A stretch of 64,000 nt of DNA, from positions 1-64,000 of the forward strand of contig JAZUIN010000024.1 of assembly GCA_045642225.1 (NCBI GenBank). The letters are read 5' to 3'. This document shows, one piece after another, positions 16,483 through 25,541 of this stretch (its first letter is position 1; each line of letters begins with the position of its first letter). The stretch comes from RUG191 sp045642225. GTDB taxonomy: Bacteria > Bacillota > Clostridia > Lachnospirales > Lachnospiraceae. The position numbers and the translations under genes were made by a program. The notes under the pieces were generated by a model that did no database searches, was not told where the DNA came from, and worked only from the letters and a program-made list of their open reading frames with translations.

Positions 16483-16826
16483 TGCCCCACTAAAAAAGGA
16501 CCAGCTCAGCTGATCCTCTCATCTCTATCACATCCCCATTTTCCTTGCCTTCAAGTTCCATTTCCACTTCTGCAGTTTTAGTTCCTCTCAAACCTCTCAT
16601 CCCTGCAAGAGTGTTATTTTTGTGTTGTTTTTTCACCTCGCATACCCGCAAACCCTTGCTATTCCTATATTTCTAGAAGAATCGACATAATCTGCCGTGG
16701 CATACAAAAAGCACTCTAGTCATAAATTTTTCTCCTCTCAAAATGCCCTATAATGCCGTGTGTAGTAGTCAATACACCCTAGTTACTACCATAAAGTCTG
16801 GTGTGGTGGAGCGAAAAATTACAATT
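16483..16826. other. Right border of the accessory island
   Basis: The stretch contains a small hairpin near 16497-16517 (AGGACCAGCT / AGCTGATCCT), the third phosphatase fragment at 16673-16723, and about 90 bp of sequence (16740-16826) with repeated GTAGT/ACTAC elements resembling bases beside the other two copies. No other gene is visible. It joins the island to the broken ferredoxin gene. Confidence 0.4.
16673..16723 (-). pseudogene. LMW protein-tyrosine phosphatase start, copy C (integration scar)
   Basis: A 16-codon frame MTRVLFVCHGRLCRFF. It retains C-H-G-R-L-C-R, i.e. the C-x5-R catalytic loop of low-molecular-weight tyrosine phosphatases, then stops at 16673. It is the copy closest to the native gene start and has AGAGGAG upstream. 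It marks the right end of the tandem island. Confidence 0.65.
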
Positions 16827-17659
16827 TTATAGTGCACCTTTAGGACAACTTTTCTTGCACTCAAAGCATAAAATACATTCTGTTCCATTTTTACGCTTTC
16901 GTGAATTATCCGTAACATCAACATCCATTGGACATACTTTTTTACATTTACCACAGGAAATGCATTTATCTTTATTACACTTAACTCTGAACAGTGCAAA
17001 ATAACTCATCGGCTTTAAAAATACTGTAATTGGGCATAAGTATTTGCAGAAAGCACGATTATCTTTGAAAACAACTGCCAATACAATTCCAGATACGTAA
17101 TACAATACATTGCCAACAATAAAAGCCACAAACATTATTCTCTCTATATTTCCTACATTTGCCAAAAATAATGTAGATACAAATATGAGAGAAATGGCAA
17201 ACATAACATATCTTAACCACCCTATCTTCTTTCTCTCATGACTAATAGGTTGTTTATAAGGAAAAAATCAAGTATCATCGCTGTCCAACAAGCATAACCA
17301 CACCACCCTCTTCCAAAAACGAGCGGTCCAAATATCTTAGCCACGGCATAATGAATTGTTGCCGCCTCAAAAACACCCGTAAATAGATAATACCAAAATC
17401 CTTCTATTTGCATATTTTCGTTGCTGATAACGCCCAAATATATAAGCATATACATTCCGACTAGAAGCTGTGTTACACGCCTTCCATATTTGTTTTTAAC
17501 TGTCATCAGACCTATTCCTAAAGCAATTGAAATACCTATATAACTAAAATTAAACAAATAAAAAATATTATCTTTTGAAAGCCACAATGATATTGCTACC
17601 GTTTCAAATATGATAAGCATTATTATTGGCACTATATATTTACGAATCTTCGCTCTCAT
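16827..17659 (-). pseudogene. Polytopic 4Fe-4S membrane protein (NapH/YccM-like), frameshifted
   Basis: Two frames make one gene. The first (17222-17659) has membrane helices and GPLVFGRGWCGYACWTAMIL, the core of NapH/NosR-type membrane ferredoxins, then goes off frame. The second (to 16827) has two helices and two 4Fe-4S sites, CNKDKCISCGKCKKVCP and CILCFECKKSCP. Adding one base to the six-T run (17262-17267) gives DFFPYKQPISHERKKIGW and a continuous protein of about 277 residues of normal family length. Such proteins pass electrons from the quinone or a membrane donor to a cytoplasmic reductase. The break in a homopolymer could be decay, slippage or a sequencing error. Confidence 0.85.
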
Positions 17660-17696
17660 TGATCATTCTCCTAAACTTTATAAATAGGAATTTGCG

Positions 17697-17863
17697 TTAC
17701 TTCTTCGCTATAAAATTCATATATCCATTAACAGTATGAATTATAAAAAATATAGTAGCAGTACCAACCAATGGATAATTGCTTTTCCATAATCCAAAGA
17801 ATAGATAATACGCCGAAGATCCCCTGAACAGTTGCAATCCATTTTCTGATTGCACCTTAAATC
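17697..17863 (-). pseudogene. Membrane-protein fragment
   Basis: An open minus-strand frame without a start reads GLQLFRGSSAYYLFFGLWKS, NYPLVGTATIFFIIHTVNGY and ends MNFIAKK. It has two hydrophobic segments and looks like the end of a small integral membrane protein, possibly linked to the ferredoxin gene it precedes. I cannot name it. Confidence 0.4.
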
Positions 17864-17881
17864 AGAATTCATTCCCTAATA

Positions 17882-19216
17882 TTAAGTGGCAATTAAGAAT
17901 GGAAACAAATAGAACGGTCTCATCAACAGTGCACCATCTTTGTTTACATCCTTCTGCGAGACAAGGTATGTTTTATGCACATGCTTCGAATATTTAATTG
18001 CAAATTCATTTATAGATTCATGTTTTCCAATTCCAGAGGATTTCACTTCAAATGCATTTAATTTACTACCTTCTGAAACTAAAAAATCTACTTCATAATA
18101 ATGCGTACTATTTTTCTTTTCCCATGTATGATAAAACAATTCCCTATCTGTTGCTGCTAACATTTGTGCTAGAAGATTTTCATAAAGATATCCTAAATTA
18201 GAAGGCAACTTATCCGATAATAATTTAGCATATACGTCATTTTCCGCCTCTGGTCTATCAATAAACATAAGCGTAACAAACAATCCCGTATCGGACAAAT
18301 ATAATTTATAACTGTCAAAGTCCTTTGTATCCGATAAACTACTCCTAGGATCTGTAGAATTATAGCATGGAATAATTGTGCGGGAATCAATCAAATCATA
18401 TAATAATTCTTCAGCCTTGGTATTATTTCTTTTTCCCAATGCTGTAGTAATTCTATACTTTTTTGTATCCTTCGAAAGTTGCGCTGGAATAGAATGATAT
18501 AAGGCAGACATACGTCCAGAAGGATCTATTTTTTTGAAGTCATCCTCATATAACCCAATGATTTGTCTCTTTATAAAATCTATTTTTGCGAAATTATCTC
18601 CTCTTGTATAGGCCTCTACTGCCTGTGGCATTCCACCTACAGCCATGTAAATACGCAAATCTCTCATGAGTTTTCTATTTGTGCTTTCTCCCAACCCTTT
18701 TCCAGACGAGGCAATCTGCTTTAATATTTTATAATTATTATTTGTTGCAAGACAGAATTCCTCATAATCCATTGGATATACATGTATCTTTTTTTCTTCA
18801 GAAGGAATAAGAATATCTTTAACATTTTTCTTTATAGATATCAATGAACCTGTTTCAATATAATGATATCTATGATCTTTTACAAGATGCTTGATTGCTT
18901 GTCTTGCTTTTGGAAACAATTGAACTTCATCGAAAATAATAAGAGACTCATGCTCATAAAGCGTCACCCCAGTTTCTGCCTGTAATCTCAAAAAAAACAA
19001 GTCCAAATTTCCTATATCATCAAAAATATTTCTAATGTTATCTGTTACTTTTGAAAAATCCAACATAACATATGATTTATACTCATTCTTTGCGAAAGTT
19101 TCAGCTATAGTAGATTTTCCAACACGCCTAGCGCCTTCCAACAAAGCGGCATATTCGTTTGCATAATTTTCTTTCCATTCGATTAGCTTGTCATATGCTT
19201 TTCTTTTAAAATACAT
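17882..19216 (-). CDS. AAA ATPase with DUF4143 domain
   Basis: A 444-residue protein: an AAA_14 ATPase with Walker A GARRVGKS at 28-35 and Walker B LIIFDEVQLFP near 98-108, then the DUF4143 half with FDSYKLYLSDTGLFVTL and the nuclease-like ending YYEVDFLVSEGSKLNAFEVK. The D...E-V-K pattern there is like a PD-(D/E)XK fold. Proteins of this type are abundant in anaerobic gut bacteria; a role is not established, though they are often grouped with mobile or defence DNA. The start at 19216 follows GAGGGAGGCATTTAT and is preferred over an upstream in-frame codon. It lies in the border zone between broken genes, and it is intact. Confidence 0.85.
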   Translation of the reverse strand: MYFKRKAYDKLIEWKENYANEYAALLEGARRVGKSTIAETFAKNEYKSYVMLDFSKVTDNIRNIFDDIGNLDLFFLRLQAETGVTLYEHESLIIFDEVQLFPKARQAIKHLVKDHRYHYIETGSLISIKKNVKDILIPSEEKKIHVYPMDYEEFCLATNNNYKILKQIASSGKGLGESTNRKLMRDLRIYMAVGGMPQAVEAYTRGDNFAKIDFIKRQIIGLYEDDFKKIDPSGRMSALYHSIPAQLSKDTKKYRITTALGKRNNTKAEELLYDLIDSRTIIPCYNSTDPRSSLSDTKDFDSYKLYLSDTGLFVTLMFIDRPEAENDVYAKLLSDKLPSNLGYLYENLLAQMLAATDRELFYHTWEKKNSTHYYEVDFLVSEGSKLNAFEVKSSGIGKHESINEFAIKYSKHVHKTYLVSQKDVNKDGALLMRPFYLFPFLIAT

Positions 19217-19396
19217 ATAAATGCCTCCCTCATATACATATGTTACATCATAGTATATGCGTTTCTTCAATTTTTATCAAGCAAGTTTTGTGCGTTTATT
19301 CAAGATAATATCTATTCAAATTGCTCTTTTCTTCAACGCTCTCAGACCTTGCCGAATCATATCCTTTCTTAACGTCATACACTTAATTCACCTCTA

Positions 19397-20118
19397 TTAC
19401 TTGCTTTCCCTTTTATAATTTGCCTCTATAATATCATTGAACACTTTATACAACTCATTAAATCTCTTTATAATATCTATAGCTCTAACAGAATAAAGCT
19501 TATTGCCCTTTTTTTCATTAATTGCAAAAAAAAGTTCATCTTGCCCTATTAATTGAGCTGTATAAATTGATGTTAAGTGATGTTTATTTGCATTCTCCAT
19601 ATCATTAATCAAATCAAAATAATCTTGAAAATCATCTAATTTTGATAATTCACGTGGTTTTTTAGTATAGTTTTTCCACCGCCCTATACAATCACACTCT
19701 CGTCCCAAATTAAAAATAAATTCTAAGATAAACACAAGCATCATATCCATATAATGCTTAATAATATGAATAATAATTACCGAATTTATCCTTAACTTGT
19801 TATAGCTATATGAGTTTACTACTTCTACTTCTTTAGAATGATTATTTATCTTATTCCAAATATCATATAACTCAAATAATAACTCATTTGCCTCATCTAA
19901 ATTTAATATTAAAGGCATGAACAATAAAGTATGTTCTTCTCGAATACATTCAGGGATTAAATTAACACTAAAATTCTCATAAAATCATTTCTACTAATCT
20001 TTATACCTGATGAAGCTAATCTATCAACTCTATCATGATATATTTTATTAACAACATTCTCTTCGACATCGATTTCTCTTTCTTCTTTACAACCTCCGTC
20101 TATACCTTCCTGACTCAT
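19397..20118 (-). pseudogene. Unrecognised helical protein, frameshifted
   Basis: The main frame (19397-19924) encodes ILNLDEANELLFELYDIWNK and a hydrophobic stretch INSVIIIHIIKHYMDMMLVF. It stays open further upstream (SVNLIPECIREEHTLLFM) to a stop. A second frame starting at 20118 (MSQEGIDGGCKEEREID to GIKISRNDF) joins it if one base is added to the four-T run at 19981-19984. The joined protein would have about 240 residues. I do not recognise it. After it, 19296-19382 holds a 28-codon frame starting GTG that I do not trust. Confidence 0.5.
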
Positions 20119-20142
20119 TCCTTTTTGTAGCGCAATGCCACA

Positions 20143-20328
20143 CTAAAACTTACGCCAGCATTTATCTTTTAAAAATCCCTTAATTTCGTCTTCATTTCTA
20201 CCTTCGTAATAAGCAACAAGAAGAGTCTTAAACTCTGGTACCGTGCTTTCAGGCACTACCAATAATCCAATTCCCTTTCCAATCATAAAATGATTAGCAA
20301 AGATAATTGAAGCCCTACTTATTTCCAT
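20143..20328 (-). pseudogene. Probable C-terminal fragment of a Fic-like protein
   Basis: A 61-residue frame RASIIFANHFMIGKGIGLLV, then VPESTVPEFKTLLVAYYEGR and NEDEIKGFLKDKCW. The pattern of Arg-Ala-(S/x)-x-I-F-A-N followed by a VP...EF..LL..YY segment resembles the last helices of some Fic-domain AMP-transferases, but the catalytic HPFx(D/E)GN loop is absent. Its ATG overlaps the end of the flavodoxin/ferredoxin gene. It is most likely a remnant; the Fic assignment is from memory and tentative. Confidence 0.4.
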
Positions 20329-21091
20329 CAATAAAAATCTGATCTTCTTCCCCATCCATCTCAGGATTTACATATCGATTCCGCTTTACTGTGGCTTTCC
20401 CGTACTGAATCGCCTGCACAGGACATCTACATATACACGCACTACATTTCTGACAGGTAGGCTTAACCCAGCTAGGCTTGCCTTCTCTCATTACAATTAC
20501 ATCCTGTGGACAATTTTTTGAACACAAACCACAACCAATGCAGCTATCTTCAGCATAGAACTTTGCCGTCTTATTGCTCATTTTATATCCCAATCCCACA
20601 AGATTTGAGATAAATGTTGCATTCCCAATTTGACAATCAACCTGCTTATCTACGTCATCTTTAATGCGTTTTAATTTTGCCTCTGCATTTTGTAGTCTTT
20701 CCTGCCCTTTTTCCACTGGCGGAATCTGGTAGAACAGCATTGAATTATCTGGCATCAACAAATCCTCGACATAATTAAGCTTCACATTTCTCTCGGCGAA
20801 CATTTTCTTCAACACACTACCTGCTTGACTTATTCCTCCGCCACAAGTTATTATAGCATACACATACTTAGCATTTCTAAGTTCAAGCTTCGCCACAAAT
20901 TCCTTAATAATGTCTGGCACGGTATAGAAATATACTGGAAATACAAATCCAACATTTTCTTCCTGTCCTACTTCATATTCATATTTTTCTTCACGAATAG
21001 CATCTGCAATATTGACCAATTCCTCTCCTTGAGCCAATAAACGCTTCGCTGCAAATAAAGAGTTTCCTGTTCCTGTAAAATAAAATATCAT
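20315..21091 (-). CDS. EFR1-type flavodoxin-ferredoxin fusion
   Basis: A 258-residue protein. The N-terminus MIFYFTGTGNSLFAAKRL is the FMN phosphate-binding loop of flavodoxins. The C-terminal third has two 4Fe-4S clusters: CIGCGLCSKNCP and CQKCSACICRCP. This is the EFR1 family of anaerobes, which shuttle electrons between ferredoxin-type and flavin carriers; the particular partner is unknown. The ATG start at 21091 is the natural start since the family begins at the flavodoxin strand. The gene is intact, unlike several neighbours to its left. Confidence 0.9.
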   Translation of the reverse strand: MIFYFTGTGNSLFAAKRLLAQGEELVNIADAIREEKYEYEVGQEENVGFVFPVYFYTVPDIIKEFVAKLELRNAKYVYAIITCGGGISQAGSVLKKMFAERNVKLNYVEDLLMPDNSMLFYQIPPVEKGQERLQNAEAKLKRIKDDVDKQVDCQIGNATFISNLVGLGYKMSNKTAKFYAEDSCIGCGLCSKNCPQDVIVMREGKPSWVKPTCQKCSACICRCPVQAIQYGKATVKRNRYVNPEMDGEEDQIFIDGNK

Positions 21092-21157
21092 TATCCGCTA
21101 CTCCTCCTTGCATTTTAATTCCGTATTTTTCTATCTTCTACTCTTTTGAACAAACTA

Positions 21158-22870
21158 TCACTTTTCAGAATTATAGTATTCTTCTAATTCATCTTTGCAT
21201 GACAAGAATACCTCTGCTAACTGTTTATCAAAATGTGTTCCTGAGTCTTTTTCTATTATTTCATAAGCTCTTTCATAGGAATATGCATCCTTATAACACC
21301 TTTTTGAAACTAGTGCATCAAACACATCTGCTAGTGCCATTATTCTAGCTTCAATAGGTATCTCCTCTGCCTTCAAACCATCAGGATAACCTGTTCCATT
21401 TACCTTTTCATGATGATAATGAGCAACATTTTCTGCAACTCGAACAAATTCTTCTTCCTCAACTCCCGTCAAGATTTCACTAACCATGTGGTAGCCTATT
21501 TCAGAGTGCTTTTTCATCATTTCATATTCTTCATCTGTAAAACGTCCCTGTTTTCTTAACACTGCATCATCAACACCAATTTTTCCCAAATCATGCATAG
21601 GTGCGCTTCTTATAACAAGCTTCAAAAATCCTCGACTAAGACCCAAATCAGTATCAACAAGCTTTCTTGCAAAAATTTTTACAACATCACTTGTCCTTTT
21701 AATATGACCGCCTGTACTCAAATCTCTTGATTCAACCATCTGCGCCATACCAAGTATAATTTTCTCCTGAATATCCTTTATTCGCATTGTTTTTTCTTCT
21801 ACTTCTTCAGCCAACTCTTCGTTGTATCGCTCCTGAAGCGCTAAAGCCTTATAATGCGCTGTATTATCACGAAGCTCTATTGTATATCCTTTAAGTTTTC
21901 CAAATGGATTAGTAAGTATATGAATCTTACCATCATAATATCTTCCATTATGTAAAAAAGGATCTATAGAAATGTGAACGTGCTCCTTCTTTGAACTATT
22001 GGTGTAAATATCTTCTACACTTGCAATTTTATCTATTATATTTTGCAAATCGCTACTACTATTTTCAATAGTTTGTTCCAATTTATAGTCTAATAATTCT
22101 GGGAAAATTTCTCCCATATATTCATTGCAACCTTTATAGGCTTTATCTTTGTTAAATGTCAAAAATCCTATGCTTCCAAGCTGCTCATTTATAATATTCT
22201 TATTTTCATAAACTGTGAAAATATTAAAATCATAAATCGGAATCAACGCGCTAAGCATAAGCACATCAAATGATAGTGGTATAACGGTAAATTTTAAGGC
22301 CAGTATTTTTTCCATAACATATACTACAGTTGCAATTGTCATCAAAACCACCATAGTTATTGCATTTTTGAAATCAACGGACTTCTTTTTTATAAGAGCA
22401 TAAATCACTACTACAACTGCTATCAAAAGATATACATACATTGAACCAATAGCCAAAATATGAAACGGTCCATATGTTTTTTCTAACACAACTATCCCAT
22501 TGTCATTATGCATTTCTACACTCTTATAGAACAATTCATTTCTTCCTATTGTACATACAAAACCGTAAATAACACTTTGTAGTAAAACAAGAAATATCTT
22601 GACGAATCGTGATAATTCCATGTGACATATTTCTAAAATCAAAAACAAAAAGAATACCGGTAGAAAAACTCCGCCAACATAACCTATTATTTGTGAAAAA
22701 AGTGCTTCTTCAATAGTCCTTGAAATCGACAAAAAATAATACCCAAAGCTCGATATTACTACTATTATCAAATTCAAATATTGAGTAATGCTACTCCTCA
22801 CATCAAATATTTTCAACCAAACTAACATACCTATTGAAACTAACAGGCAAAACAAATAAAAATGTTGCAT
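21158..22870 (-). CDS. Membrane-bound HD-GYP cyclic-di-GMP phosphodiesterase
   Basis: A 570-residue protein. Seven hydrophobic helices in residues 1-230 form a 7TM sensor of the histidine-kinase N-terminal type, then a PAS-like segment (NEQLGSIGFLTFNKDKAYKG) and a coiled-coil linker. The HD-GYP domain has GGHIKRTSDV, the HD pair in APMHDLGKIG and the defining HYHHEKVNGTGYPDGL, all intact. It hydrolyses cyclic-di-GMP to GMP at the inner membrane face in response to an unknown signal. The ATG at 22870 has AGGGGAG at good distance, better than an upstream GTG. It is divergent from a GGDEF gene 213 bp away, so maker and breaker of the same messenger share one control region. Confidence 0.9.
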   Translation of the reverse strand: MQHFYLFCLLVSIGMLVWLKIFDVRSSITQYLNLIIVVISSFGYYFLSISRTIEEALFSQIIGYVGGVFLPVFFLFLILEICHMELSRFVKIFLVLLQSVIYGFVCTIGRNELFYKSVEMHNDNGIVVLEKTYGPFHILAIGSMYVYLLIAVVVVIYALIKKKSVDFKNAITMVVLMTIATVVYVMEKILALKFTVIPLSFDVLMLSALIPIYDFNIFTVYENKNIINEQLGSIGFLTFNKDKAYKGCNEYMGEIFPELLDYKLEQTIENSSSDLQNIIDKIASVEDIYTNSSKKEHVHISIDPFLHNGRYYDGKIHILTNPFGKLKGYTIELRDNTAHYKALALQERYNEELAEEVEEKTMRIKDIQEKIILGMAQMVESRDLSTGGHIKRTSDVVKIFARKLVDTDLGLSRGFLKLVIRSAPMHDLGKIGVDDAVLRKQGRFTDEEYEMMKKHSEIGYHMVSEILTGVEEEEFVRVAENVAHYHHEKVNGTGYPDGLKAEEIPIEARIMALADVFDALVSKRCYKDAYSYERAYEIIEKDSGTHFDKQLAEVFLSCKDELEEYYNSEK

Positions 22871-23083
22871 TTTTCTCCCCTTCTTCACGTTACTATAAAT
22901 TATTCTCTTGACCTATACCTCACATTATACAACATCTCACACCATTTTAAACGTCAAATATAAATATATGATTTTAATTTCCACAAACAATTACGACATA
23001 ACAAAGTTATATATTTTGATTTGAACTTAATTCCAAAACATTATATAATGTTAATGTTACATTTTTTTCAGAGAGGTAATATT

Positions 23084-24781
23084 GTGAAAACAAATAAATC
23101 AAAATCATTTATAAAAAATGGAATGAACATTCATATAATCCAAGCAGCATTTTTTATTGCTTTAGGGCTTGCCATATTGTCTAGCATTACATTTGCCATG
23201 ATTGCAAAATCAGATAAAATCAAACACGAAACCTCTGAACTAAAACAATTATCTGAAAAATGGACAAACGAAGATACAGGTGAAGTTTTCAGTTTTCCTT
23301 ATCAACTAGATTTGAATGCTCATAACCCTATAACTATTTCTACAACGTTGCCAAGCGACATCAACAACAAGGCAATTTATTACGACTGTTCTTATTGTAC
23401 TCAAGAGGTCTATGTAGATGATGAATTAGTTTTTTCATTTGCAACTAAATCACCTCTTCCTTTCGGCAACATGCGTGGCTCTGCTCGTGCGCTTATACCA
23501 CTCAAATCAGATTATGCGGGCAAGAAGCTTACAATAAAAATGTTTTCAACCTATGGCGGAACAGACTCAAGCTTACCTGGAATCTACTACGGATTACCTG
23601 GTGAATTCAAATTCAAGCAGCTTCACGAGGGCCTATGGCGCGTTGTCATATTTATAATACTAATTGTTTTATCACTTATTTCAAATGTATTTGGTGTATA
23701 CAAAGTATTTACTAATGACCCCAAACTAAACTTCGTTCTTATATACTTTTCGTTACTTTCATTCTGTGTAGGAACTTGGATAATTGTTGACCCTTGTATA
23801 ATGCAATTTTTCACCAGCAATTTAGTTGTAACACAGTATATATCCTTTGTGGTTCTTTTATTTATTGGAGCATTTTATTCAGGTATGTGCTCATGCTTAT
23901 TTACAAACCAAAAAGGATTCTTCCAAGTATCAGAAGTTCTTGGTTACACTTTATTTGTTATAATGCTCATTTTATACATTATAAATATAGCTGACCCTAC
24001 ACGTTTTATGTATGTAACATATTTATACGCTTTTTATTGCCTAGTTTCAACAATGATTGTCACCTTCAAATTCCGCAAGGATTACCCTGACATTCATTCT
24101 ATGGTAGTTGCGAATATAGTGTTACTTCTAGGCGTAGGTGTTTCGATTGTTATGTTTTTGGCTAATCCGCTTTCATCACAATCGGTATATTCCTTCACGG
24201 TGGCATTTTCAATATTTATAGTATTTCTATTTGTAATACTACTCAAAAAGGAATTAGTTGCTATTAAAGAAGCTGCCAAAGTGTACACATACAAAAAACT
24301 TGCTTACATTGACGCATTGACTAATATCCCAAATAGAGCTGCCTATGAACGCGATATTGAATCAATCGAAAATGACAAGTCACACAAGCAAGAATTAACC
24401 CTTATCATCGGAGACCTTAATCATCTCAAGCAAGTAAATGATAACGAAGGACACGATGCAGGTGATTTATTAATAAAAAATGCTGCACAAGCAATTGCGA
24501 ATACATTTGAAGGTATAGGAACTTACTACCGAATCGGCGGAGATGAATTTGCGATTTTAATTTCTAATTCGACAAAACCAATTGACCAGCATTTAACTGA
24601 ATTAAAGAACAATACTACAATACTTAGTGAGAAAGAAAACACTAATATTAGTTTTGCACTAGGTTATGCCACGGTGTCACTACCTAGCGATGATGATTCC
24701 TTTAAATCTACATTATTCAGAACTGCTGACAAGAATATGTATCAAAACAAAATGTTAATGCATAAAAAAGGCGAGCAATAA
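23084..24781 (+). CDS. Membrane diguanylate cyclase (GGDEF)
   Basis: A 565-residue protein. A signal-anchor helix (about 15-45) is followed by an extracytoplasmic domain of about 150 residues (SFPYQLDLN, YYDCSYCTQEVYVDDELVFS) that resembles the beta-sandwich sensors of 7TMR-DISM proteins, then seven or so membrane helices (190-400). The GGDEF domain begins AYIDALTNIPNRAAYERDIE and has an intact GGDEF at 485-489 (YRIGGDEFAIL). It should make cyclic-di-GMP from two GTP. The start is a GTG at 23084-23086 after GAGAGG. The stop codon lies in a terminator hairpin shared with nadE. Confidence 0.9.
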   Translation: MKTNKSKSFIKNGMNIHIIQAAFFIALGLAILSSITFAMIAKSDKIKHETSELKQLSEKWTNEDTGEVFSFPYQLDLNAHNPITISTTLPSDINNKAIYYDCSYCTQEVYVDDELVFSFATKSPLPFGNMRGSARALIPLKSDYAGKKLTIKMFSTYGGTDSSLPGIYYGLPGEFKFKQLHEGLWRVVIFIILIVLSLISNVFGVYKVFTNDPKLNFVLIYFSLLSFCVGTWIIVDPCIMQFFTSNLVVTQYISFVVLLFIGAFYSGMCSCLFTNQKGFFQVSEVLGYTLFVIMLILYIINIADPTRFMYVTYLYAFYCLVSTMIVTFKFRKDYPDIHSMVVANIVLLLGVGVSIVMFLANPLSSQSVYSFTVAFSIFIVFLFVILLKKELVAIKEAAKVYTYKKLAYIDALTNIPNRAAYERDIESIENDKSHKQELTLIIGDLNHLKQVNDNEGHDAGDLLIKNAAQAIANTFEGIGTYYRIGGDEFAILISNSTKPIDQHLTELKNNTTILSEKENTNISFALGYATVSLPSDDDSFKSTLFRTADKNMYQNKMLMHKKGEQ

Positions 24782-24792
24782 AAGCTCGCCTT
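24768..24792. terminator. Bidirectional terminator (GGDEF gene / nadE)
   Basis: AAGGCGAGC (24768-24776) pairs with GCTCGCCTT (24784-24792) across the GGDEF gene's stop codon. A runs on the left and TT on the right let it serve both convergent genes. Confidence 0.85.
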
Positions 24793-24801
24793 AATTTATA
24801 T

Positions 24802-25527
24802 CTATCCTTCGTATTTAAAATATGGTATTGGTTCTAATTTGAAACGACTATTCGCATACATTCTATCAATCTTAGCCTTCGTCTCTTCGTCTTCACAAAC
24901 ACCCGTACGAATATATTTATCTAATACAGCATACTTGAAACCAATCTTATCTTCATCAGACAATCCACAAAGACCATCACTAGGAGTTTTCTTAACAAGG
25001 TGCTCTGGCATTCCAAGTTCTAGTCCTAACTCAATAACTTCTGATACGACAAGATTTCCTAATGGAGCAAAATCTCCTGCTGCATCTCCATATCTAGTAG
25101 AATAACCAATCCAATCTTCTGACAAATTGCAGGTATTAGCAACTCTACCATTATTACTTTGACTAACTGCGTAAAGTGTTGACATTCTAATTCTTGGTGG
25201 CAAATTTATTCTAGTTTGATCAGTAACTTCTATACCAGATTCTCTCAACTGATTCAAAACACCTTCAACGGCATCATGAATATTTATCTCGTAATATTTA
25301 ATTCCCAAATGTTCAACAACCGCTCTAGAATCTGATATATCCGACTGCACACCATTTGGCATAAGCACTCCAATTACTCTATCCTTGCCAAGCGCTTCTG
25401 ACAATAACGCCGCCACTACACAAGAGTCCTTTCCACCGGAAATGCCTACAACCGCATTGCAGCCTTTACCATTCTCTTCGAACCAATCTTGCACCCATTT
25501 TACTAAGTCATCTCTTACTTTACTCAT
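24802..25527 (-). CDS. nadE: Ammonia-dependent NAD+ synthetase
   Basis: A 241-residue protein, the length of ammonia-using NadE without a glutaminase domain. It has the ATP-pyrophosphatase P-loop GISGGKDSC at 28-36, the acidic loop LPPRIRMSTLYAVSQ, the NTCNLSEDWIGYSTRYGDAA segment of the adenylate site, and TPSDGL. It amidates deamido-NAD with ATP and ammonia, the last step of NAD synthesis. The start ATG is at 25527. A nitroreductase gene lies 14 bp upstream on the same strand, so they are probably cotranscribed. Confidence 0.95.
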   Translation of the reverse strand: MSKVRDDLVKWVQDWFEENGKGCNAVVGISGGKDSCVVAALLSEALGKDRVIGVLMPNGVQSDISDSRAVVEHLGIKYYEINIHDAVEGVLNQLRESGIEVTDQTRINLPPRIRMSTLYAVSQSNNGRVANTCNLSEDWIGYSTRYGDAAGDFAPLGNLVVSEVIELGLELGMPEHLVKKTPSDGLCGLSDEDKIGFKYAVLDKYIRTGVCEDEETKAKIDRMYANSRFKLEPIPYFKYEG

Positions 25528-25541
25528 ATGTCCCTCACTTT

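Noticed and set aside
16769..16999. Minus-strand frame of 76 codons
   Set aside because: It is an alternate frame of the 4Fe-4S gene and of the border sequence.
19296..19382. 28-codon frame after the frameshifted unknown gene
   Set aside because: GTG start with a ribosome binding site, but too short and unlike any family; kept only as a remark.
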